From the NCBI GenBank assembly GCA_036971615.1, contig JAYKKR010000019.1, forward strand, positions 496,001 to 560,000: 64,000 nt of DNA, read 5' to 3'. The notes under the pieces were generated by a model, which saw only the letters and a program-made list of their open reading frames with translations, was not told the DNA's origin and did not search any database. Below, in pieces: positions 24,445 through 34,697 of the stretch. The position numbers were made by a program, and so were the translations under genes. Source of the stretch: Amyloporia xantha (Eukaryota > Basidiomycota > Agaricomycetes > Polyporales > Adustoporiaceae). Every line of letters begins with the position of its first letter. Position 1 is the first letter of the stretch.

Positions 24445-26571
24445 ATGGCCGTCGGCGCCGCGGCTACTTCGACAGCGAGAACGGGCGTTGCTCATCTCCT
24501 CGACCCGAACAGGAAGTGGTATAACAACCGAAGGTGAGCACTTTCGTTCGCTCTCTTTGCCGACTGGTGTTAAACCCAGTTTAAACCTTCTCCAGGCTCA
24601 TAACCCTGCATGCTTGGATCGTCCTATTGTATGTACGGGAGAAATCAGTCATGCTGTCTGCTTAATCCGTGTTTATTCCCTCCAGCATCATCATCTCTTC
24701 TGCGAATGGCTTTGACGGCAGTCTGATGAACAACTTCCAGTCCTTATGGCAGTGGGAGGGCTACTTCAACAGTCCTTCAGGGTCTCTCTTGGGTGTTCTC
24801 AGCGCTATGCAGGTTATTCATATACTTGCGGGTGCAGTTCAAGCAAGCTGAGTGACGTAAGTTCAGAATATAGGGTCCTTAGCAGCATATCCATTCGCGC
24901 CATATCTTTCTGACGGAATTGGCCGCCGGCCAACGATCTTCGTGGGGGCTATCATCACTCTGGTTGGCGTAGCCATTCAGTCGGCAGCTCAGAATATAGG
25001 CATGTTCATTGGTGGACGGTGAGTGATGCCCAAATCTTCATCTTCCTCTTCTTAATATCTATATCGTCAGCTTCCTGATAGGGTTCGGTGTGACCTTTGC
25101 CGGTCAGTCTTCACTATGTCACACCGCGAATGGCCAATAGTGATGTAACTACAGCCAACGCGGCGCCGATGTTGGTGACCGAGATCTCATATCCGACGTA
25201 CCGCCCCCCTGACCTCGGTTTACAACTCGCTCTGGTACTCGGGCAACGTTATGTATGTCTTGCTGATGAATGTAATTCAAGTTACTTACAACCGCATAGT
25301 GCGTCTTGGACGACATACGGGACAGCCTACATCCCGAACGAATGGTCATGGCGTATACCCTCAATTATCCAGGGTATCCCATCGATTTTCCAATTCTTCC
25401 TCGTCTTGCTCGCCCCGGAGAGTCCTCGATGGTTAATCTCGAAGGGCAGAGACGCAGAGGGCCTGCAGGTTCTTGCATACTATCACGCCGACGGAGATGA
25501 GCAAGACGCATTGGTGCAGTTCGAATTTGCGGAAATCAAGGCTGCCATTGACTTCGAACGCGAAGGTATGCCTGCACAAATCGATTGTATCCCTGATCTG
25601 TCAGCTTGACATAGTTATATGTAGTCAACCAGTCAGTCGGCTGGACGGCACTATTCGCAACTCCTGGCAACAGAAAGCGTATGACGATAGCCATTGCTAT
25701 AGGATGGTTCTCACAGTGGTCTGGAAATGGCCTCGTGTCCTATTACTTGAACAAAGTCTTCGACACGATTGGAATCACCAGCACCACGACCCAATTGCTC
25801 ATTACTGGGTATATTATCAGAACTAGTGCCAAAAGAAGTTTGCTGATTTTGCTCTTAGAATTCTTGCTATATGGAATCTGGTTATTTCTGTCAGCGCTTC
25901 GTTCTTGGTGGATAGGATCGGTCGCCGCCCGCTTTTCTTGTGGGCCACTGGGGGCAGCTTGGTGTTTTTCACCCTACAGACAATCTGTTCCGCGCAGTAC
26001 GCCCTTCATCAGCAGCCGGCTGCTGCTCACGCGGTTATCGCGTTTATTTTCCTGTATTACGCATTCTACGAGTGGGTATCCTGTTCGTTGACTCTAAATT
26101 GTGCAAACCACTGACATCGCCGCACCATCAACAGTCTTGCGTATACTCCTCTCATTGTTACCTATACGGTCGAAATTCTACCGTACTCCCTTCGTGCTAA
26201 GGGTCTTACAGTATACAGCGTTGGCGTGTCCTTGGCATTAATATTCAACCAATACGTGAATCCGGTAGCCCTGCAGAGGCTGGCATGGAAATACTATGTA
26301 CGCTTGTCTCGTTATCACCGTGGTACGTACTTATACCGTCAAATTCTAGATCTTTTACTGCTGTTGGATCGCTTTTGAATTCGTATTTTTGTACTTCATG
26401 CTTATCGAAACCAAAAACCGCACGCTGGAGGAGACAGCGGCGCTGTTCGACGATAAGGATCTTGCCCAAGAGATCCTTCCGAGCGTCGCGGTGGCAGAGG
26501 CCCATGAGGACAAAACAGATGTCCCTTCTGAGAAGGCGTCGGAGACGAGAGTGGATGCATCGTCAGCCTAG
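24445..26571 (+). CDS. MFS sugar porter (hexose/lactose-permease-like), apparent frameshift
   Basis: Predicted plasma-membrane proton-coupled sugar transporter of the fungal sugar porter family. Exons read in order: MAVGAAATSTARTGVAHLLD; ISSANGFDGSLMNNFQSL; NIGSLAAYPFAPYLSDGIGRRPT; TLVGVAIQSAAQNIGMFIGGR; NAAPMLVTEISYPTYR; LTSVYNSLWYSGNV; WSWRIPSIIQGIPS; APESPRWLISKGR; GWFSQWSGNGLVSYYLNKVF; LVDRIGRRPLFLWATGG; YTVEILPYSLRAKG; then IETKNRTLEETAALFD. The DGxGRRP, PESPRWL, DRxGRR and ETKNRTLEE motifs are sugar-porter hallmarks. The acidic tail ends at TAG 26569-26571. One problem: between TYR and LTSVYNSLWY the frame shifts by one base inside a run of six C (25204-25209), and no intron fits there. 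Either the sequence has an extra C or the allele is broken. The other exons join cleanly. Confidence 0.85.
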
Positions 26572-26883
26572 TAGCTTGGACTATCCTGTGCGTCTTGGTA
26601 TTCGGCCTCGTAGTCTTCTCCTTTGTGACGCTTTCATGGGTTATATGCCAATGACTGATGTGCGCAATATATTTGTACCCGATATACTCTCTCGAAGAGT
26701 AACAGACGCCTGCATCATGGCATCAATGTCTCTCGCTTTGTTCTTCTAATCCGTTGATCTGCTTAGTAAGCAGGCCGCAGTATTTCATTCCCGAGGAGAG
26801 TGGCGACTTTTCAACTTCAAACCGCGCGACGCACTTCTTCCTCCGTCTGTGGATCCAGTGGAGCTCAGTAAGAATCCTCGAGA
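26572..26883. other. Short intergenic spacer
   Basis: About 310 bp between the stop of the sugar transporter and the start of nucleotidyltransferase paralogue 3. Nothing recognisable was seen; it should hold the terminator of one gene and the promoter of the other. Confidence 0.4.
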
Positions 26884-27605
26884 ATGACGCGGCCGCCCAC
26901 TTTGCACGAGATTCGCGGCATCGCTCATCGAGCAGTTTCCATATTCGCCGATAACGGTTATGATTGTTGTCTCTTTGGCAGTGCAGCGTGTGCACTGTTT
27001 GGTACCACCAGATGTCCTAATGTGAGTTATTATCCCTGTGGAGGAAAATTAACATTGATATCTACTTGGTTCAGGACTTGGATCTTGTCGTCTTGACTGA
27101 CGATCATGCCGAAGATCTGAAGGCTTTACTTGTGGGTGCGGACCAAGACTTCTTTTTGGTCCCATCCAGAGGCAGAAACGCCGATTATGAGGTTCTATGG
27201 TGTCAGCTCGAATCCCAGAACAATGGAGATCTTCGTGCATGCAAGGTGGACATCCTCGTTCCGGGCACGCTTGATATCCCCGATATCCCCACTCGATACC
27301 TAAAATACCGCAGTCGACTTCCGCTCATGCCGCTTCTTCCGCTTCTCTTAATGAAGCTCAGGGGATGGACTGACCATCGCGATTCCAATCGTGCAGACAT
27401 GCGGGAGAAGCAGTATGTTGACGTTGAGGACATAGACGAGCTACTCGCAATCACCTGCGATCAGCCTACGCACATAGAGAACAGGAACATGAGATGGCTC
27501 CCTGAGCAGTTTGTGGATGATGCTCAGGAGCGCGTATACGAATATGTCGAAGAATTTCCAGATTCTGCTCTATACTGGGAGAATCTAGGCTTTGCAGCGT
27601 ATTAA
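26884..27605 (+). CDS. Nucleotidyltransferase-fold protein, paralogue 3
   Basis: Third family member, about 222 residues, exons 26884-27021 and 27075-27605 with a 53-nt phase-0 intron at exactly the same codon junction as in the other two. It starts MTRPPTLHEIRGIAHRAV. It keeps the signature: CCLFGSAACALFGTTRCPN, then DLDLVVLT after the intron, and CKVDILVPG. Other shared blocks are LPLMPLLPLLLMKLRGWTDHR and KQYVDVEDIDELLAI. The shared intron shows descent from a common ancestor by DNA-level duplication. It lies on the opposite strand from paralogues 1 and 2, with the sugar transporter between. Key residues are intact; function unknown. Confidence 0.82.
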
Positions 27606-27893
27606 ACCCGAACGAAGGGGTTCCACGGCAGCCCTCACATTTGCAGGTAAGCCATGTTCGAGAACATTAGCGGATGTCAGTTATCCTCATGATGTCGATG
27701 AATGCGTTAGGTGTCTGCTGTGTGCAGTAAACATGAACCTTATCGTATCTTTCCCTGGGCTGGCCATGCAGGCGCGTCACCGAGTTATATTTTGCAGAGA
27801 TAACCACACGTATATATTCACTCTCGTGCCGATTTTGACCTGGCCGGAATGTTCCCAACCGAATCGGTTATTGTACAGTACAGTTTCTTCCCA

Positions 27894-30800
27894 TCATGAT
27901 ATGAATCTCTGTTTCCTCCAGAACCGCACCCATCCTTCAGCATCATCCTTTCCTAGGGGGCGGAGGGTCTTCACAGTAGAACAAAGGTTCTGAATCTTGG
28001 CGGTCTCATACAAAGGCAGCCCACCCATCTCCACTTCACCTACGCGGGCCTCATTCGGCTGGGCAGCTATACCGCGGAAAAACTCGAGCAGCTTGATTGC
28101 CGGCTACATGTTTGAGAGGGAGCAGAGTTCGATGAGTGGAGTGAAATGTTTGCATCAACCGATCACACTTACCACCCTAATGAGATCTTGCTCTGAGGCA
28201 TCGTGCGCGGCGGTTTCTAATTTCTTCAGCCAGATTTTCCAGGAGACAGTTGATAATTTAGGCGACTTGGAGGACGATTCTAACACCTCGTTGACTGCGC
28301 TGAACACCTCACGGGATGGGGCTGGATGCGGGTGGACAATGTTCACCAATGGCGGCGGGTTTTGATGTAGCAGGACGTCTACGACTGCGTGAGAGACAAC
28401 CTCCATTGGAATCCATGAAATCACCTTCAGAAACACCAGAGGTGAGCAGACATATTGTAGGAATAGCGAGAAACTCACCCCGCCGGTATCTGGCAGACAG
28501 CCCAGTGATATGCTTGACTTGATGAGACTCGGCACCCAGTCTGATGTACTCCACGCTCCGGTGGACGTCGACCCACATATCTGTCCAATTCTCAGCGTTG
28601 TCGTAATATAGCCCGTACTGCGAGCGTTAGCGAGAATCTGTTGTGGTTATTTTCGGTCAGCAGGCTCAAATGGTTGATGCAGGGGAAAAGGAGTACCTCC
28701 TCGACGACGAACTTCGACATCCCATAGCCCGTACCCACCGCGACTGAGGGGTCGCGCAGAGGCTCCTCGGGCACATGGGACCCGCGTTCCGCTGCTTGCC
28801 AAGCTTGAGCAGCAGAGATCGACGACATGAAGAGGAAATGAGCGCTTGGTATCAGGCTCACAAGACTCGCTGTAGATTTGATATAGGGCTCGAAGGAAGC
28901 TAGCCCGAGGTTGAAGTCTACTCTCCATGCGTTGTGGATAACGTGGGTCACTGAGCCGCGGATCTACGTCGTTCGCAGACAAATTTGCATCAGTATACAC
29001 TGTGAAAGGGCACAGAATAAAGGCGAGGCACCTCGTCCAATATGGTAGACTCTAAGCCTAGATCCTGTCTCATGAGGTCACCGTTAAGTAGTACTAGCTT
29101 TCTGCTAGATAGAAGCTCCGTAGGTAGATCAGCTGCTTCGAGAGCTGTACGTTGACGATCTGGGAGTGCAGCACCGCGGTTGACTGCATATACTCGCGCG
29201 ATGCGCTCGTCATTGAGTAAGTCGACTAGGATATGCACTCCGAGGCTGCCCGTCGATCCAGTGAGAAGCACCACGACGTCGGTGCTACGTCCTGCACGAA
29301 GGGCGGATGTTTGTGGCAACAATGTCGTGTACTTGCTGATCATGGCTTCCATCTGTTCAACGGGAGAAAGTGTGGCAGCTGGTGCGTGACCGGGTTGGAC
29401 CAGCCCTGACACCGCAGTGGCAAGCGATACCAACGTAGGATGAGCGAACACAAAATTAGGCTGCACGCTGTGTGCTGCAGCCTTCATAGCCGGGTCCGAT
29501 GACGCTCGTAAAGCACCAATGATGCGATTTCTCAGATAAGTCGCGCTCAGACTATCAAATACAATAGTCAATATTCAAAGCAACATGGACCGCAAATGCG
29601 GAGACTAGGCACGTCACCTATCGAAGCCTTGCTGGAAGAGATCTTCAGAGACATCTGGCCTCTTACCATCATTAATTGCGACAGTATTTTCTACGAGCCA
29701 TTTCTCCACATCAGGTGTCGACCAGGACACGGGTGGCTCGATGCCTTGGGATTCAGTACTGTCCTTGACCGTTGCATACCTGCGGAGTTCATCGTTGGCA
29801 TTCGTACAATGTCATCTCGGTATGTAGAATTGAAACACGTACAACTGATCCACATCCTTCTCATATAGTGCCAATGATTGTTTGACAATAATGGTACCCT
29901 TCGCCGCACGAGCCAGTGGACGAGAGGGATCAGTAACCAGAATCATCTCCTTGAAAATTCGAGCATGTGCGGGCGCGATGCGGTTCGCCTCTTCGACTTG
30001 GGGCCTGGTGTGGGGTTCAAAATTTACATAGTCAGGCACTGCACACACCGGCCGCGCCCCGAGGAGGAACGAGAATTTATCACATACCAAATTGAGTTAC
30101 GGAATTCGACAAGTGCACGCTCATCTCCTGGTTTGATAGCATGGCTGGGGTGAGGTTCTACCAATACTCCCACTTGCTCGCGACCTCGGCCAAACATGAC
30201 AGCCCCTGTAATGAAGGAGTGTGCAGCGATGATGTCCTGCTGCTGTATTGGCACAATTTTTTCACCTATATAAACGGATTAATTGGAAGATACTGGGCAG
30301 AAATTGACACAACTTGCCAGTGGACAGTGTGATCACGTCATCAGCTCGACCAACACTGCATATGAGGTTCGTCAGGTGGTCGAAAGCGAGGCAATCAGAT
30401 ACTCACATTCGCCACAAGCCAGGCTTTGTCGGGTGAGGCGTGAAAAGGTCAGAAGTCGCATATCCCCGTTCACCATTGGGCATGTTTTCTACACTAGGCT
30501 CGTGCGTAGCACACCTCTAGGTTGACGATCAGGAATGGTATGAGTTTATGCTGGAGGATAGTTACGTCTCATAACACTTACCATGAAGCACAGTTCGTAG
30601 GAGTTGTCGCCCTGAGGAATCCAGCGCAATTCACACCTATCTGGGAACTGCATCCATTCCCACTCGTCAGGAGTCTTCTTCGCGGTACCTGTCCCGTCGT
30701 AGTCCGCGTCAAAGAGACGAGTGACGCCACCAAACTCGGTGCCCCCATATATAGGATAGAGGCGCACGCCTGCAGCAACCAGCTTATTACCAGCAGAGGA

Positions 30801-32039
30801 GGACAGCGGCCCACCACAGTATGTCTAGAAGAATTGAATCAGAATCTCAATTTCGCGAGACTGAGGGTATGCATACCACGAGCTTCAGCGAGGCGAGAGC
30901 CTCGATACTGTCCTGGTTCTTTGCCCAGGCCTGAAAAGTAATGTTAGAGACGTGGTCCATATCGTCGACCTAAGACGTACCTCTAGGAACGAGGGTACCA
31001 CTATAAGTACATCGAATTTGGTTCGCCGTATTGCCTCAAGCGTGACGTCTGGTGTGGGTAAAACTGGAGGTGCAGGAATATGTGCGCGGGGTCTGAACAG
31101 TGCGAGTGACTGGCCAGAGGCGAGGGGCATGACAAGTTGCACTATGACACCTAACGTGTGGAATGCCGGAAGCATGCTCGCTCCCCAGCTCATCCCCCGC
31201 TGGCTGGTCTCAACGGGTGCAGGCTGGAGGCACCAATGCAGTACATTCGTATTCGTTTGAGGGATCGGTTTAGGAAATCCAGTGGAACCGGACGAATGAA
31301 GATACAGTACAATATCGGAGCCTGCAGGGAGTGGTTTTGGAATCGGGTAGGGCTCGACATTGACAGGGGGCGTGTTCGAAGATGTGGAAAAAAGTGGGAA
31401 AACGTCAGTGAATGCCGGAAGCCCATCTACTTGTAGAGAGTAGTCTGCAGGAAGCAATTTACGGATCTCGTCGACCAAGGAAGAGAATTCGGGTTGAGAA
31501 ATGATACGATGGGCTTGCGTTCGCTCTAACAGATTGGCAATAGCGGGAGCAGAGCTGCGGGGAGCCAGAGGGAAAGGCACCAGACCCGCACGAATAGTAC
31601 CAACGACTATAGCATGGTAAAAGACGTTGTCGGTGTGAGCAAGGATCGCCACAACCGGATGCTTTGACACAGCTTGGGTGGGAGGGCGAATGAGATGAGC
31701 GATACGATGTGTGGCATCGGCGAACTCTTTGAAAGATATCGCGTCCACTTCTTTGGCAGACGTGACCGATTCAGACGGTGGGAATTTGAAGAATGCCCTG
31801 CTCGGACTGTGTTGGGCATGAAAATCTAGGAACCCTGGGAGAACATGGACCGATCCATCAAGAGGAGGTAATGGAGGTGACTCAGGCCCTACTCGGCTGC
31901 GCGGCTTTGCGAGACCGGCCCTGCCAAATTGAAAGCGGACGCTTGGAGTCTGGCGGATGCCGTGAAAGCGTCCGCTTTCAATTTGGCAGGGCCGGTCTTC
32001 CCAAGCCGCGCAGCCGAGTAGGCCCTCAATTCCGGCCAT
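27894..32039 (-). CDS. NRPS-like A-T-R reductase (adenylation, carrier, thioester reductase)
   Basis: Multidomain enzyme of the alpha-aminoadipate-reductase-like class: activates a carboxylic acid as an adenylate, tethers it to phosphopantetheine and reduces it to an aldehyde or alcohol. The adenylation domain starts with PPLPPLDGSVHVLPGFLDFHAQ. It carries LYLHSSGSTGFPKPI (AMP loop), then PIYGGTEFGGVTRLF, GYATSDLFTPHP, GRADDVITLSTG and ARAAKGTIIVKQSL. The carrier domain has DLFQQGFDSLSATYLRN, the phosphopantetheine serine codon being split by an intron near 29551-29615. The reductase domain has VVLLTGSTGSLGVHILVDLL (NAD(P)-binding), FLFMSSISAA, GYGMSKFVVEE (catalytic Tyr-x3-Lys) and SWIPMEVV. 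The end EGWVRFWRKQRFIS and TGA at 27894-27896 fit the family. Product unknown. The first 50 or so residues are encoded by a foldback element (see 31884-32026). About 14 introns. Confidence 0.87.
31884..32026. mobile_element. Foldback/MITE-like insertion with 7-bp target duplication inside NRPS-like gene
   Basis: Two 54-nt arms, 31891-31944 and 31966-32019, are reverse complements with three mismatches, separated by a 21-nt loop. Both ends are flanked by the same direct heptamer AGGCCCT (31884-31890 and 32020-32026), the expected footprint of a transposition. The element is 129 bp, encodes no protein of its own and is read through by the N-terminal coding frame of the NRPS-like gene. The transcript would form a near-perfect hairpin close to its 5' end. 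Superfamily cannot be assigned from so small an element. Confidence 0.75.
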
Positions 32040-32988
32040 AGTAGTCAGTGTGGGGTCGCGGGTGCAGTGAAAAGGAAAGCGAGGAGATCAGCGGGTATAT
32101 ATGGTCGAGAAGCAACCTGCAAGATCTGCAGTACTGCCACAATGGTGAGGTGTGCCAGGCCCAGAGTCTGCGACCGAACTAGCGTGAACGCCTGATACAA
32201 ATGTGCTTCGCGTAAATCCCAAGAACTGATGGTCATCACGTAAATCCCAAGGGTTGATGGTCATCATCTGCACTGATGAGGCTGCGCAGAAGCTAGAGGC
32301 AAACACGTTCGCGGAGTGCAAGTGCCATCCCATCAAAACCATAGATAGAAATCGCCGCTAGCATCAGCTGATGTCAGGATTCAGCGAGGAAAACATAACC
32401 TATAACACTGTTTCTGTGAGAACAAGTTGTTGTCGATGTTGCTCAGCACCTTCAGTGAGTATGGGAAGATGAAAGTCGGGGTATGTAGAGTACGTACATC
32501 AATCTCTCGCCAAATTCGGAGTTCTTTCATCGTCGTAAGTGGTCTGTGTAGAGACAGTCCGCTAGCGTGTTCTGATCCTGCTGATTAGGCCAGGTGTCCA
32601 GGGAGACACGAAGTTTCTGCCCGAGATTAGTGACCGAACATCTCGGCATGTCGACACGCTCCTTGGCGCCCGACACGCTCGGGGCCGAGTCTTTCCCCGA
32701 CGATCCGTACTTCAGTGTCTTGCTGCAGGCACAATCTCCATGTCGCTTCAAACTATCTGTGATCATGTTACTTACATATATAGTGGTATGGACGTATTGA
32801 TATCTTTTAGCATAGAATAGTCGTCTCGAAGTGGGCACGAAAACCTAACGAAAATGTGCATAAATCAAGGCTATCGATATCAAGAAGGCCATAAGTCACA
32901 TACGGACATCTGCAAGAAGTGCCCGCTCAAGTGAGACAGCAACCTGATTAGGTGATTCACATCTTCCCGACGTTGCACACGTACGCTT
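32040..32988. other. Intergenic region upstream of NRPS-like gene
   Basis: About 950 bp holding the NRPS-like promoter side and the 3' flank of the gene at 32989. A 28-bp tandem duplication lies at 32211-32266. A minus-strand open frame at 32527-32838 is not recognised and not annotated as a gene. Confidence 0.4.
32211..32266. repeat. 28-bp tandem duplication
   Basis: Two head-to-tail copies of a 28-bp unit beginning CGTAAATCCCAAG, at 32211-32238 and 32239-32266, differ at three positions. They lie about 170-230 bp upstream of the NRPS-like start codon, so they could be a duplicated regulatory segment. No known binding motif was recognised. Confidence 0.65.
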
Positions 32989-34321
32989 TCACCATCCCGC
33001 AGGTACGATAACCTTCGTGCTCTCTTTGGGAATCGGCTCGTTGTCCACCCACTTCTGGATGGCCGCTCTGCTCTGATCAAATAGCTCGTATCCAGGTGCC
33101 GCCGAGCCTCCAAAACCAGTGAGCTCCCCAATCTCGTCCCCAACCGATTCCAGCAACTCCTCCTTGTCTTCCATTGTCTTCGGCACACCTCGGCCTTCTT
33201 TTCGATAGCGCGTCACTGCCAATGCGAGCACTTCATCGAGGTCGGATAGCAGCCCGATGCCCATCTGCTGTGTGTTCCAGACATCGAGTCTGTCCTTAAA
33301 CTTGTCGGTGACAGGCTCGATCGTCGGAAGTTCCTCCATCCGTTCGGGGTCCCGCTTTGCATACAACGTCACGTCAAGGTAGTATTGCTCAACCAGGTTC
33401 CACGCAAGGGTGTATGCGATTCGGCCAAGACCGTTTACGCGCTTCTCACACCCGGGTTGCGTGGTCTCCAGCAAAGCCTACAGATGAATGTCTCTAGCCG
33501 TAAGCTGAACCGAGATTCATGTAGCAGCTATTCACCCACCCCGGTCAATTCTATTAGTTCTCGATAACTTTGTAGCCAGCCCAGGAATAGCCAGCCTTCT
33601 ATCAATGCCCTGCCTTCTTCCTTGTACTTCTTGTTATGCGCAATCCTTCGTTCATCTGCAGCGCCCTTGATGCTGATGGCAATCCACAGTATGCCTCTAG
33701 AACCCTTGGCCAAGTCCTTCAGCTCCGCAATCGCCGCGGGGTCCGAGTAGGCGCACGATCGCAAAAGTTCTACAAAGTTGGCGGCATCAAATGTATTGGG
33801 ATCTATCTTCCTGGTGTTCGGTCCGGGCTGCTTAGAAGCGGGAATTTGAGATGGACCAGCGGCGGGCGTCTCCACGCTCTCCACTTTCTTGAGAGCTGTA
33901 CCTTGAGTGATGGGCTCCAAGTTCGAGTAAGTAGAAGAGCTTGGGTCAACTGAAACGTCCGCAGATATACATCCCATTGTTAAGCCCGCATACAAGATAC
34001 ATTCGAAATGGACATACCGCTCGATAACGCCAAACTAGGCTGTTTGGATTTCGCGTCACAGCTTGCAGTAGACACCTTATTATTGTCTTTGTTCGAGTCG
34101 GCCAAACTTCCTCTATGTCCATCCGTGTCGGTATCGTTGCTGGGCTGGAGTTGCCTGTCATTATGTGTCTTCCGCTTCCTCGTAGTCGCTGCTCCTGTGG
34201 CATCGCCAGCCCCGTTCTTCATGTCTTCCATGGTACGTTTGCAGCCCCTGCCTGTTGCCGTCGAGGTCGCCATCATGGATGAAGCAAACGCGCTCCCGTC
34301 TCCAAGCGAGCCGTAATTCAT
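32989..34321 (-). CDS. Uncharacterised fungal protein
   Basis: Three exons join in frame. Exon 1 (from about 34321) encodes a Ser/Thr/Ala-rich basic N-terminus with TRKRKTHNDRQLQPSN and ends LALSS. A GTATGT..TTTCAG intron (about 33949-34017) restores Val. Exon 2 reads VDPSSSTYSNLEPITQ, then FVELLRSCAYSDPAAIAEL, KGSRGILWIAISIKGAADE and GWLQSYRELIELT. After a second intron (about 33479-33540), exon 3 continues ALLETTQPGCEKRVNG, AYTLAWNLVEQYYLDV and ends KESTKVIVPAGW at 32989. The C-terminal half looks helical and globular. No signal peptide, membrane helix or known catalytic motif is visible. The start is uncertain because several in-frame ATGs lie between 34276 and 34369. Confidence 0.6.
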
Positions 34322-34697
34322 ACGTTCGGCAAATGTCACGTGATCGCGTCGCCAATCCAATCTCCACAATGATCCTACGACGCTCTCTTACCGGGGTTCT
34401 TCTCTTTATGAAGTACTACGAACCTCGACCCACCGGACTGATGCAGTATCTACAGACGCACAACAAGAAGCTTGTGTCGTCTCATCAAAGAATTTAATGC
34501 CGGCCAGAAATCGATGTGTTCTAGGCGCCGCGAACCCCGACTTGAGCTGTATGCATCTGGTGGGAGGCTAGAGCGTGCCCTAGCTTCTCTTCTCCCCATC
34601 CTGCCTTCTGCTGTGGCGTATCCCAGGGGTAGCGTGCGATAGTCGCCGCCAACTAGACGCCACACGCAGAAGATCACTTGTCTGTGTGCGCCTCACC

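Noticed and set aside
29596..29868. Plus-strand frame starting MRRLGTSPIEALLEEIFRD
   Set aside because: It lies antisense to the carrier-domain exon and introns of the NRPS-like gene, which are clearly coding on the minus strand.
31793..32041. Plus-strand 82-codon frame across the foldback element
   Set aside because: It is open only because the element is an inverted repeat of an open minus-strand frame.
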